Positions 8,692 through 18,000 of a stretch of 64,000 nucleotides of DNA are shown in pieces. Position 1 is the stretch's first letter. Each line of letters starts with the position of its first letter. Below the pieces are notes generated by a model. The model had not been told where the DNA came from and did not search any database. It saw nothing but the letters and a program-made list of their open reading frames with translations. This DNA comes from Maricaulis sp048270265 (GTDB lineage Bacteria > Pseudomonadota > Alphaproteobacteria > Caulobacterales > Maricaulaceae): assembly GCF_048270265.1 (NCBI RefSeq), contig NZ_JBLWTD010000003.1, positions 62,001-126,000 of the forward strand, read 5' to 3'. A program made the position numbers and the translations under genes.

Positions 8692-8721
8692 AAAGCCGAT
8701 CCGTTTTCACGGATCGGCTTT
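8692..8721. terminator. bidirectional intrinsic terminator between convergent genes
   Basis: A perfect 12-base stem (8692-8703 with 8710-8721) encloses a TTTTCA loop. It is flanked by A-rich bases on the left and T bases on the right, so it can stop transcription from the SDR and from the converging TonB-receptor gene. Confidence 0.85.
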
Positions 8722-8737
8722 CAAGTACTCGGAGTAT

Positions 8738-8760
8738 GGAGGGCGCACGAGGCGCCCTCC
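8738..8760 (-). terminator. second hairpin at the end of the TonB-receptor gene
   Basis: A perfect 9-base GC-rich stem (8738-8746 with 8752-8760) with a 5-base loop lies 15 bases past the receptor stop. With the neighbouring hairpin it gives a double stop for the minus-strand transcript. Confidence 0.6.
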
Positions 8761-8775
8761 CTTGCTCGGAGGGGG

Positions 8776-11085
8776 TTAGAAGTCGACCGACAGCTCGATG
8801 CCGTAGGTCCGAGGAGTTGCAAACCGGGAGATCTCATCGCCGAAGAAGGCGATAATATTCGTCCGGTAGAGTTCGTCAGTGAGGTTCTTGCCCCAGATCG
8901 ACACGGTCCAGTCAGCATTCGGCGGTGTCAGGGTCAGACGGCCGTCGAGCAAGCCATAGGCCTCCTGGATCTGGTTGTTGTCCGGTGCCCAGAACATTTC
9001 GCCGTGATAGCTGTAGTTCAGGCGCGCCGACAGGGCCTCTCTCCATGGACCGGCGTCGAAGGTGAGTTCGCCGCCGATATTGAACTGGCTGTCCGGAGTG
9101 CGCTGAAGGTTGTTGCCCGAGGAGTCCACGCCGAGTGAGTCGACGAAATCGATATACTCGGTGTCCAGGAAGGTCGCGCCGCCCCAGACCCGCAGGTTTT
9201 CCGTCACAGCGAACTGAAGTTCCGCCTCGATACCGGAGATATCGGCATCGGCGGCATTGTCGGTGATGTTGCACAGGCAGCCGGCATCGGTCTGTGTGAC
9301 CTGCAGGTTCTGGTAGCTCATCTGGAAGGCCGCGACGTTCAGGCGGGCGCGACTATCCCAGAAGTCGAATTTGACACCGAGCTCGATATTCTCAACGGTT
9401 TCCGGATCATAGCCCGATTGTGCCGCGATCGCGTTCGCGGGGTCATCCTCGAAGCCGCCGCCCTTATAGCCCTGCGCCCAGGTCAGATAGACGAAGAGGT
9501 CATCATTGGGCGCATATTCGGCTGTGACCTGGGTGGTAACCTGCGACCAGTCATCACCGTAATCCGTCGTGAAACCACCGCCTTCAGTATAGGTCGGTGC
9601 CAGGGGGGACAGAGGCACGGTATCGGTCGGATTGAAGGCATCGCCGGTCTCGACCGCGAGGGCGGTGACGGTGCCGCTTTTTTCATCATGCGTGTAGCGA
9701 ACGCCGCCAACGATCCGGAACTGCTCGCTGAAGCGATAACCCATTTGCGCGAAGGCCGCATAGGAGGTCGTTTCGCCGGAATTGTCCCAATGGGATTCAC
9801 CGGAAAGCGTCGAGAGCGCCGTCAACGGCACCTCGGCCCAGAACCGGTCCTGCTTGGTGACTTCGTCGTGCTGGTAGTAGGCACCGACGATCCAGTCGAA
9901 CGCGCTTTCCGGGGTGTTGGAAACCAGCCGGAACTCCTGAGTGAACTGGGTGATGTCCTCGGTTTCGCTGAGCGGGAAGCGGAAGAGCAGGGGCGAAATG
10001 ATGCCATAGCCATTATTCGGACCCTGGCCCGTCTGGTCATACACACTGGCGGCCTGGCCCTGACGATAGCCGGTGGTGCTGGTCAGGGTCGCGAAATCGT
10101 CAAACTCGTAGTCGAGGTGCACCGCCACGCCAATGGCTTCACGCTCCAGACCTTGCGGGGTCTCATTGGCATCACCGGCATAAAGCGGATGCTCCGGCAG
10201 GCCTTCGCGAATGGTGAGCGGTATGCCGCGGAGCGCACCGATCTGTTCGCGAGCGATGCTCCAGGGGCCCTGGGTTGCCGGATCGGGACCATCGATCGCG
10301 ACGCTGAGGAAGCCGTTGGACTCGTCCTTGGTGTAATCGGCGATCAGACGGGCACCGAAATTGGAGCCTTCAGGCTGGAACGCCAATTGGCCGCGCAGCT
10401 GGAAGGACCGCAGATCGTCGAGGTCACGGTTGTGCAGCACGTCGTAATTATAGCCGCTGCGATTGCGCGACTGGAAGGAGAGGCGGCCGGCGATCTCGTC
10501 GGTCAACGGGCCGGTGATGTAGCCGCGCGTGAGGACTTCGTCATAATTGCCGACCGATATGGTCATATTGCCGCCGGGCGTGAAGTCGGGCTCTGCGACG
10601 ATGATGTTGAGCGCGCCGCCGACGACATTGCGGCCGAGCAGAACGCCCTGTGGGCCGCGAACGACCTCGACGCGGGCAATGTCGTACAGGTCGGAATTGA
10701 ACAGGCCGGAACGCCCGACATAGACGTCATCGAGGAAGATCCCGATTGATTGGTCGGCCGTTGGCGAATCAAGGCGCGTATTGGTGATGCCGCGGATGTT
10801 GAATTCCTGGTCGAGCGGCGAAAGTGCCGTGAAGGAGAGTGACGTCACCGAACCGGCAAGGTCCTCAAAGCTGAGAATGCGGTCTTTCTCCAATTGCTCA
10901 CCGGTCATGGCCGATACGGCGATGGAGGCGTCCTGGAGTGTGGTTTCACGCCGCTGCGCGGTGATCGTGATCGTGTCCAGCTGAGGACCGCTTGCGCTGG
11001 TCTCGGCTGACTGGGCCAGAGCCGACGTTGCGCTCATGAGTGAGACCGCGATCGCCAGTGCCGATGCATTACTGAGGTATTTCAT
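8776..11085 (-). CDS. TonB-dependent outer-membrane receptor
   Basis: A 769-residue outer-membrane active transporter. A signal peptide (about residues 1-24, ending SALAQ) precedes the plug domain, with the characteristic DASIAVSAMTGEQLEKDRI start and later RGPQGVLLGRNVVGGALNI. A 22-strand barrel follows and the chain ends in Phe (ELSVDF), as expected for BAM-dependent insertion. Sphingomonad-type catabolic clusters use such receptors for hydrophobic organic substrates rather than siderophores, and the location between degradation genes points the same way. The ATG at 11085 is preceded by GGGGAGAAG. The 211-base region upstream holds its promoter. Confidence 0.93.
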   Translation of the reverse strand: MKYLSNASALAIAVSLMSATSALAQSAETSASGPQLDTITITAQRRETTLQDASIAVSAMTGEQLEKDRILSFEDLAGSVTSLSFTALSPLDQEFNIRGITNTRLDSPTADQSIGIFLDDVYVGRSGLFNSDLYDIARVEVVRGPQGVLLGRNVVGGALNIIVAEPDFTPGGNMTISVGNYDEVLTRGYITGPLTDEIAGRLSFQSRNRSGYNYDVLHNRDLDDLRSFQLRGQLAFQPEGSNFGARLIADYTKDESNGFLSVAIDGPDPATQGPWSIAREQIGALRGIPLTIREGLPEHPLYAGDANETPQGLEREAIGVAVHLDYEFDDFATLTSTTGYRQGQAASVYDQTGQGPNNGYGIISPLLFRFPLSETEDITQFTQEFRLVSNTPESAFDWIVGAYYQHDEVTKQDRFWAEVPLTALSTLSGESHWDNSGETTSYAAFAQMGYRFSEQFRIVGGVRYTHDEKSGTVTALAVETGDAFNPTDTVPLSPLAPTYTEGGGFTTDYGDDWSQVTTQVTAEYAPNDDLFVYLTWAQGYKGGGFEDDPANAIAAQSGYDPETVENIELGVKFDFWDSRARLNVAAFQMSYQNLQVTQTDAGCLCNITDNAADADISGIEAELQFAVTENLRVWGGATFLDTEYIDFVDSLGVDSSGNNLQRTPDSQFNIGGELTFDAGPWREALSARLNYSYHGEMFWAPDNNQIQEAYGLLDGRLTLTPPNADWTVSIWGKNLTDELYRTNIIAFFGDEISRFATPRTYGIELSVDF

Positions 11086-11166
11086 CTGCTTCTCCCCGTC
11101 TTCGATGGCCTGAGTGATGCAGATCGCCCGCGATCACCCGGTATCTTTTTTGTTGGTGATCGAAGG

Positions 11167-11175
11167 TATGACATT
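11167..11175. promoter_or_regulatory. possible operator half-site upstream of the TonB receptor
   Basis: The near-palindrome TATGACATT lies about 80 bases upstream of the receptor start. The surrounding GGTATGA(C/T)AT also occurs at 48921, and a perfect TATG-A-CATA occurs at 51808. Chance occurrence is not excluded. Confidence 0.25.
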
Positions 11176-11296
11176 ACAAGTGAGTTCGTCAATGCAAGTC
11201 GCCCCGTGCTCCGGTCTGTTTCACCGAAGGGGGGAAAGTGTTGCTCTGGAGTGTCAGGTTTGTGGGTGGCGGGGCGGAATTGCAGGCCCGAGGGTC

Positions 11297-12505
11297 TCAG
11301 ACGCGTTCAATTATGATGGCTGAGCCAACACCGGAGCCGCCATGGACAACGGCGAGACCGAGCGTGCCGCCATCGCGTTCGAGGCCGGCGAGCAGGGTGG
11401 CCAGCAATATCCCGCCGCTGGCTCCCATCGGGTGGCCCATAGCCAGATGGCCGCCTTGCGGATTCACTTTGGCCGGATCGGGTGCGTAATCGCGTTCGAA
11501 CTTGACCGGCGTCGCCGCGAAGGCCTCCATGAACTCGATACGGTCCATGTCGCCGAGCGTCAGTCCGGTCTCCGCGAGGGCCAGTTCCATGGCCTTGAAG
11601 CCGGCCGTGAGCTGCAGCACCGGATCGGCGCTGGCATCGGTGACCGCCCGGATGCGGGCGCGCGGCTTGAGGCCGGCTGCAGCGCCGGCGGCAGCGCTTC
11701 CCAACAGGACCAGAGCGGCGCCATCAGCGATAGGCGGGCAATGCGCAACGGTATGTGAATGTGTGATCTCGTCCAGTTCCGGGCGAGCCTTGAGCATCAC
11801 GGCATCAAAACCCTCGGCTCCCGCCTGCACAAATGCCGGTTTGAGCCCCGCCAGCGAGTCCATCGACATGTCCGGGCGGATCGATTCGTCCCGGTCCAGA
11901 AGGACCGTGCCATCGGCGCCATGAACCGGAATGACTTCCTGCAGCGGCTCGCCGCTCCAGGCCCGGGCGGCGCGGTGGTGCGAGCGCATCGTGATTTCAT
12001 CCAGATCGGCGCGGGTATAGCCATGCATCGTCGCCATCAGATCCGCCGAGAGCGGCACCGGCACATAGCGCAGCGCCCGAGCCGTATCCGGGTCCGCGTA
12101 ATAGAAGCCATTATCCGCCAGGAAGGGGACGATCGACATCATCTCGACGCCGCCGGCCAGGCGCAGCTGGTCATCGCCCGTCGCGGCGCTTTCGAGCGCC
12201 GCGATCCGCGTGGCAGTCAGTCCGGACACGCAGAAATTATTGACCGTCCGGCTGGACGTCGCCACCGGCAGGCCGGCGTGCAGCTTGCTGACCAGTGCCA
12301 GCTGGCCGCCCTGGGCGCCAATCTGGCCGACGCAGCCCAGCGTCAATGATGCCACCCGGTCGAGGGCCGTCTCGCCGCAGCGCGAGCGCAAGGCCGTCGT
12401 CAGCTGGCCGACCAGTTCATGCGGCGTCAGTGTCGACAGGGCGCCGCCGGGTTTTCCCTTGCCGCGCGGTGTCCGGACGGCGTCGTAGATACAGATCTCT
12501 GTCAT
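11297..12505 (-). CDS. Thiolase family protein with altered active site
   Basis: A 402-residue thiolase-fold protein. The acylated cysteine is present (NNFCVSG, Cys92) and so is the GHPMGASG histidine motif near the C terminus. Two usual features are changed. The (N/H)EAFA motif reads FMEAFA, and the terminal CxGGGxG, whose Cys acts as the proton shuttle, reads VVHGGSGVG with His replacing Cys. The enzyme may therefore have shifted chemistry (a synthase or a degradative thiolase variant) or lowered activity. ATG 12505 is preferred over TTG 12520, which would overlap the upstream gene. It follows the SCP2-type thiolase gene by four bases, so the two are cotranscribed. Confidence 0.86.
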   Translation of the reverse strand: MTEICIYDAVRTPRGKGKPGGALSTLTPHELVGQLTTALRSRCGETALDRVASLTLGCVGQIGAQGGQLALVSKLHAGLPVATSSRTVNNFCVSGLTATRIAALESAATGDDQLRLAGGVEMMSIVPFLADNGFYYADPDTARALRYVPVPLSADLMATMHGYTRADLDEITMRSHHRAARAWSGEPLQEVIPVHGADGTVLLDRDESIRPDMSMDSLAGLKPAFVQAGAEGFDAVMLKARPELDEITHSHTVAHCPPIADGAALVLLGSAAAGAAAGLKPRARIRAVTDASADPVLQLTAGFKAMELALAETGLTLGDMDRIEFMEAFAATPVKFERDYAPDPAKVNPQGGHLAMGHPMGASGGILLATLLAGLERDGGTLGLAVVHGGSGVGSAIIIERV

Positions 12506-12509
12506 CGGA

Positions 12510-13742
12510 TCAGACGCCAATCACAAAGCAGGCGCTCGCCGTCGTCGAGCCGCCGACATTGTAGGTCGCGACGGTGCGCGCGCCCTCTACCTGGGTATCG
12601 CCGCTGCGCCCGGAAGTCTGCCGCCAAGCATCTAGCGCCATGCGCACGCCGGTCGCGCCGACCGGGTGACCCAGTCCGATCAGGCCGCCCGACGGATTGA
12701 CGGGCAGGTCGCCGCCCTTCGCGATAAGGCCCGATTCCACCGCCTTCCAGGCCTCGCCCGGCGCGGTCAGCCCGAAATGCTCGATCGCCATGTATTCGGT
12801 GATCGAGAAGCAGTCATGGGTTTCGATGGCATCGAGCTGGTGAACATCGGTGACGCCGGCGCGGCCGCAGGCATCGGTGATCGCCTTGCGGACCCAGGGG
12901 AACATATAGCCGCCGGTATCACGGGTCTTGGCCAGCTTGGTTTCCATCATCAAGGGGGCGGTGGTGTGACCCCAGCCCTTGAAGCGGGGAATCTGCGCGA
13001 GGTCGAGGCCGCGCCTGGCGGCATAGTCCCGGGCCACGGCTTCCGATGCCAGGAACAGGGCCGCCGCGCCATCGGTGACTTGCCCGCAATCGCTGCGGCG
13101 CATCCAGCCCTCGACGACCGGGTTGGCGTCATCATCGGCTTCGAAACTGGCCTCGGTGAAGGTCCAGGCGCGCGACTGGGCGTAGGGATTGCGCTTGGCA
13201 TTGTCGAAATTGATGCGTGAGATCTCGGAGAGATGGGCGCGGTCGAGCCCGTAGCGCCGGTCGTATTCCTCGGCGAGATCAGAGAACATCGCCGGCCAGA
13301 GATAGCGCGCGCCCAGTGCCTCGCGGTCGGCCCAGGCGGCGGCGCCGAGAATTTCGGCGGCCCGCTGGCCCGGAACGTTGCGCATCAGCTCGACGCCGAC
13401 CACGCCGGCAAGGCCGTAACGTCCGGCCTCGATATCGGCCATTGCGGCCATGATCGCCATCGAGCCCGAGGCGCAGGCGGCTTCGTGACGGCTCGTGGGC
13501 TTGCCCTCGAAGCCTGGATCCACATGCCCCACCATGCCGCCGATCATGCCCTGACCGCAGAAGAGTTCGCCGGCGAAATTGCCCAGATGCACCACATCGA
13601 CATCGGCGGCCGAGATGTCGGCGGACTCAAGCCCCGCATGGGTCGTCTCTGAAATCAGGTCAAACAACCCCTTGTCGTCGCGCGCCCAGTTGCGGGCGAA
13701 ATCACTTTGTGCACCACCGAGGATGAAAACGGGTTCGGACAT
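12510..13742 (-). CDS. SCP2-type thiolase/acetyl-CoA acetyltransferase
   Basis: A 410-residue thiolase of the SCP2/SCPx branch. The nucleophile is in EAACASGS (Cys90); ETHDCFSITEY is the HDCF motif typical of this subfamily. GGLIGLGHPVGATG carries the catalytic histidine and NVGGSTTAS closes the protein. SCP2-type thiolases cleave bulky 3-ketoacyl-CoA esters such as sterol side chains, which fits the HSD17B4-like SDR in this cluster. A strong AGGAGG lies ten bases before the ATG at 13742. It shares an operon with the thiolase just downstream. Confidence 0.9.
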   Translation of the reverse strand: MSEPVFILGGAQSDFARNWARDDKGLFDLISETTHAGLESADISAADVDVVHLGNFAGELFCGQGMIGGMVGHVDPGFEGKPTSRHEAACASGSMAIMAAMADIEAGRYGLAGVVGVELMRNVPGQRAAEILGAAAWADREALGARYLWPAMFSDLAEEYDRRYGLDRAHLSEISRINFDNAKRNPYAQSRAWTFTEASFEADDDANPVVEGWMRRSDCGQVTDGAAALFLASEAVARDYAARRGLDLAQIPRFKGWGHTTAPLMMETKLAKTRDTGGYMFPWVRKAITDACGRAGVTDVHQLDAIETHDCFSITEYMAIEHFGLTAPGEAWKAVESGLIAKGGDLPVNPSGGLIGLGHPVGATGVRMALDAWRQTSGRSGDTQVEGARTVATYNVGGSTTASACFVIGV

Positions 13743-13823
13743 CTTGTTCAGGCCTCCTGGCCGGGTTTCGTTCTTGTTGCTGCGGGCTGTTGCCCGACCG
13801 GATGGCGGTCTGATCCGTCCTGG

Positions 13824-14801
13824 TCAGGCTTGGCCGTGTACGCTTTCCAATTCTCTTGCCTCGAGCCAGGGGCCTGCGCGCCCAGCAAAGCCGGTGGCCA
13901 GACGCTCGACGATATCCGCCACAGGCTCGACGGCATGGATCGAGCCGACCCCCTGGCCTGCTGACCAGACATCGCGCCAGCCCTTGGTGAGCCGGGAAGG
14001 GTCCTCGAACGTCACAGTGCCCCTGGCGGGCATATTGTCCGGATCAAGATTATTGGCTTCCAGGCTTGCTCGCATCCAGCTTGCCGCAACGCCGGTGATC
14101 GAGGCGGACACCAGCAGGTCTGCCGCAGAGGCGTCGATCACCATGGCCTTGTATTCGTCCTGGGCGAGGCTCTCGGATGCGGTGATGAAGGCGGTGCCGA
14201 TATAGGCAAAATCGGCGCCCATCGCCCGCACCGCGGCAATCCCGGCGCCCGTGGAAATTCCGCCCGCGACGGCCAGCGGGCCGTCGAAAAATTCTCTGAC
14301 CGCCTCTACGAAGGCGACGCTTGTCAGCGTGCCGGTGTGGCCGCCAGCGCCGGCGCAGACCAGCACCAGCCCGTCGGCACCCGCAGCAACGGCCTTGCGG
14401 GCAAAGGCGACCGTATTGACGTCGGCGAAGATCATGCCGCCATAGCTGTGCACAGTCTCGACGACCCGGCCGGGCCCGCCCAGTGCGGTCACCACCAGAG
14501 GCGGTTTATAGGTTTTCAGCAGGGCCAGCTCGGCGTCGAAGCGCGGATAGGAGGAGTGCGTGACCATGTTGAAGGCCCAGGCCGCATCCGACGGGCCGAG
14601 GGCGCTGGTGATCTGCTGCATCCAGGTGTCGAGATCCTCAATCGTGCGGCAGTTCGGTCCCGGGAAGGAGCCGATCATGCCGGCACGGCAGGTGGCGATG
14701 ACGAGCTCGGGGCCGGAAACCAGGAACATGGGTGCACAGATCGCCGGCAGGCGAAGATTCCCGCCAAGCGCGCGCGGCATTCTGGGTTCGCTGGCATTCA
14801 T
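13824..14801 (-). CDS. Nitronate monooxygenase / NAD(P)H-dependent flavin oxidoreductase-like
   Basis: A 325-residue FMN-binding TIM-barrel protein of the 2-nitropropane dioxygenase family. Typical segments are LPAICAPMFLVSGPELV at the N terminus, GADGLVLVCAGAGGHTG (phosphate and flavin contact), GGISTGAGIAAVRAMGADFAYIGTAF and a short C-terminal lid. In degradation clusters such proteins often act as quinone or enoyl reductases rather than on nitroalkanes. ATG 14801 follows GGGGGCGAG. It is the first gene of the minus-strand thiolase group, with an 81-base gap before the SCP2 thiolase. The 293 bases to its right hold divergent promoters shared with the giant autotransporter. Confidence 0.88.
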   Translation of the reverse strand: MNASEPRMPRALGGNLRLPAICAPMFLVSGPELVIATCRAGMIGSFPGPNCRTIEDLDTWMQQITSALGPSDAAWAFNMVTHSSYPRFDAELALLKTYKPPLVVTALGGPGRVVETVHSYGGMIFADVNTVAFARKAVAAGADGLVLVCAGAGGHTGTLTSVAFVEAVREFFDGPLAVAGGISTGAGIAAVRAMGADFAYIGTAFITASESLAQDEYKAMVIDASAADLLVSASITGVAASWMRASLEANNLDPDNMPARGTVTFEDPSRLTKGWRDVWSAGQGVGSIHAVEPVADIVERLATGFAGRAGPWLEARELESVHGQA

Positions 14802-15094
14802 GAAAACTCGCCCCCGGCTGCAGCCCCCACCGCCCGACCGGGGCAGTGTGTCACTTTCTTATTAAAACCTACTCGGCAAATGTCAATTGCTGCGGATCGG
14901 CAGGCGGCGCGGGTTTGCTCCGGAAATGGTGGCGGCTTTCCGGCCCCGGAGGTCTTCTTCATCCGGTCCTTGCCGCCCAGTCAGGCCGTTTGAGCGCGGT
15001 GGCGTCGAAAAAAGAGCCGCTAAGGCCGTGTCGTCACTGTATTATTCTGATCGAACCTGTTAGGTTGCCGAGATTCAGGGGTGAAGGGGGCATT
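14802..15094. other. divergent intergenic region
   Basis: About 290 bases between the divergent flavoprotein and autotransporter genes. A reading frame in phase with the autotransporter runs through it, but it shows no signal peptide or family pattern. A good ribosome site (GAAGGGGG, about 15084-15091) sits right before ATG 15095. No promoter or operator could be picked with confidence. Confidence 0.5.
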
Positions 15095-18000
15095 ATGACC
15101 AAACTTGAACGAGCGAATTCGCATGTGCCGCTTTGGCGCGAGCGCTTCTCGGGCCTTCTGGGCGGGTTGGGTATGGCGGCTCTCGCGCTCCTCGGAGGCG
15201 CGGCCTTGTCGGCGCCGGCCCAGGCAGCCAGCGGGACGTTCAATGGCGCGGCCAGCCTTCAGGTCGATGGCCTGTGCACCGCAGCGTCGTCATCCAGTTT
15301 CGGTGCGAGCTTCACGGCCACCTACCAGTCGGCCGACGCCGGTTCCAGCGATACCTATTCCCTCTTCCTCCTCGATGGCACCAACACGATTATCGGCTCC
15401 TCCAGCCAGAGTGTTTCCGCTGCAGCCTATTCCTCGACCTCAACGATTTCCGTGCCGACGACCCAGACCCCTTCTGATGGTTCGGCCTATACGCTTGTCG
15501 CCTACAACCAGAATACCGGATCCCCGCTCTACGCCGTCGGTGACGTCTATGAGGTTGACAGCTATCAGATGGCGACCCTCGGGTTTGATGCCAGTGCTCT
15601 CGACGATAGTTGCCCCGGGCCGAATTCCGCCCGCGTGACGCCAAGCATCTCCGGTCCGGCAGGCCCGGTGAACGCGGCGTTCACCGCGACGATCACCTTT
15701 GATGGCGATGTGACCTTGTTCACTGTCGATGACCTGGTCGTCGGCAATGGCGCCGCTTCGGCCTTTGCCGGTTCGGGCGACAGCTATTCGGCCACTATCA
15801 CGCCGACCACCGATGGCGATGTGACAGTCGATATCGCATCTGGTGCCGCCGTGGATGGTGGTACAACCGAAACCAATGCCGCGCCGACTTTCACGGTAGC
15901 CTATGATGCAACCGCGCCTTCGGCCCAGTTTGTCGATGTCGAGCCAGACACGACCATCGAAGGGCCCATCTCGGTCCAGCTTGAGTTCAGCGAGGCTGTG
16001 TCGGGCGTTGCGGCCGGCCAGGTCACCGTGACCAATGGTGCAATTTCCGGGTTCACCGAAGTTTCCAGCCAGCTTTACAGTTTCACACTGACCCCCGATC
16101 CGGGCCTGACGGGCGCCGGTGTTGTCCTCATTTACAGTGCGGGGCAGGCCACGGACCTCGCAGGCAACGCAAATCTCGCGGCGGCGGATGCCTATACGGC
16201 CAATACGAATGTGCCATCCGTGGTCATTTCGACCAGTGAAGTCGAGCCTGTGGCTGGCGCGTTCGTCGTCGATGTCGTTTTCAATGAAACGGTGACCGGT
16301 TTCGATACCGGTGATTTCGTCGCTGGTGACTTTACTGTCGATAGCGTGGCCGGTTCCGGAACCACCTACACGGCGACACTGACTCCAACCAACACCGGGA
16401 CCTTGTCGATCAAGGTCGCCGCGGCGACGGTGATTGACGCCGACACCAACGCGAACACCGAGTCCAATACGCTGTCGGTCGAGGCTGACATTACCGACCC
16501 GACCGTCGTTATTGCGACCTCGGCGTCCTCGCCTGTCGCAGCTGCCTTCACAGCCACCTTCACATTTTCCAAGCCTGTCACCGGATTTACGGTTGATGAC
16601 CTGGTTCTTACCAATGCGACCGCCAGCGGGTTTTCCGGTTCCGGTGCCGAGTACAGCGCCACCATCCAGGCCAGCGCTTCAGGCACGGTGAAGGTGGATG
16701 TGCCCGGTGCTTCGGCCCAGGACACAGGCGCGCGTGACAATGTCGCCGCAACAACATTGACCGTGCAGGCTGACGCCGTTGCGCCGACTGTCACGCTGAC
16801 CAGTTCTGCTGTCGGGCCTGTCAGTGCGCCCTTTACGCTCAACCTTGATTTTTCTGAAGCCTATTCCGGCTTCACCATCGCCGATCTGGTCGTGGTCAAT
16901 GGTGTGGCTACGAATATCCAGCGCGCGGGCGATGACCTGACGGCGACCATTACGCCGACGGCCACCGGTACGCTGACCGTTGATGTTGCTGGCGGTGCCT
17001 TCCAGGATACGGCTGGAAACAACAATACGGCCGCGACCCAGTTCACGATCGAATCGACTGCTGATGGTGCGCCGACCGTTGTGATCGCCACTACGTCGGC
17101 ATCTCCTGTGGGCGGCTCTTTCCCGGTGACGGTGACCTTCTCCGAGGCTGTGACCGGTTTTCTGTTCACGGATGTCCTGATCGTCAATGGCACGACTTCG
17201 AATGAGTCGATCTCGGGCAATGTCTACAGTTTTGATGTCGTCCCGTCGGTCGACGGGCCCGTGACGGTCGACGTCCCCGCCGGTGTCGCCCAGGACGGTG
17301 ACCTGAATGACAATCTCGCCGCGACGCAGTTGTCTCTCACAGCCGACGTAAGCGTACCCACCGTCGCGATTACCAGCGCGGCTGTCGGGCCGGTCGCTGG
17401 TTCTTTCGATGTCACGCTCACCTTCTCCGAGGCCATGGACCGGGTTGTCGCCTCGACCCTGACGGTCGGGAACGGTGCCGTGACCGCCATCAGCGGTAGC
17501 GATGCTGTCTATGTCGCGACGATTTCGCCGACGATCGACGGCACCGTAACGGTCGATATTGCTGCCGACGCGGCGACCGATCTGGCTGGTAACGGCAATA
17601 CGGCTGCGACCCAGTTCTCGATCGCTGCCGTCCTTGGCTCTCCGACCCTCGTGATCTCCGGTCCTGCCGGTCCCGTCTCTGATGCCTTTACCGCGACCTT
17701 CACCTTCTCCGAGAATGTGACGGGATTCGAGCTTTCCGACATCGTCGTGGGCAATGGCTCGGCCAGTGCTCTCGCGGGTGCGGGTGCCGTCTATACCGCT
17801 ACCATCATCCCGGATGCGGACGGGGCGGTTACGGTGGATGTCGCCGCGGCTGTTGCCCAGAACGGCGGTGGGGTCAACAATTCCGGCGCAACACAATATT
17901 CGGTGACCGCAGCCTCGCTCGGGCCGGTGGCCACGATCACGAGTACGACGCCGGTGATCGTTGCAGCCGGTTTTGTCCAGATTCTTGTTGAGTTCGATGA

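Noticed and set aside
14846..15094. Upstream extension of the Ig autotransporter
   Set aside because: The extension would put the signal peptide internally; ATG 15095 has a strong ribosome site and a proper signal.
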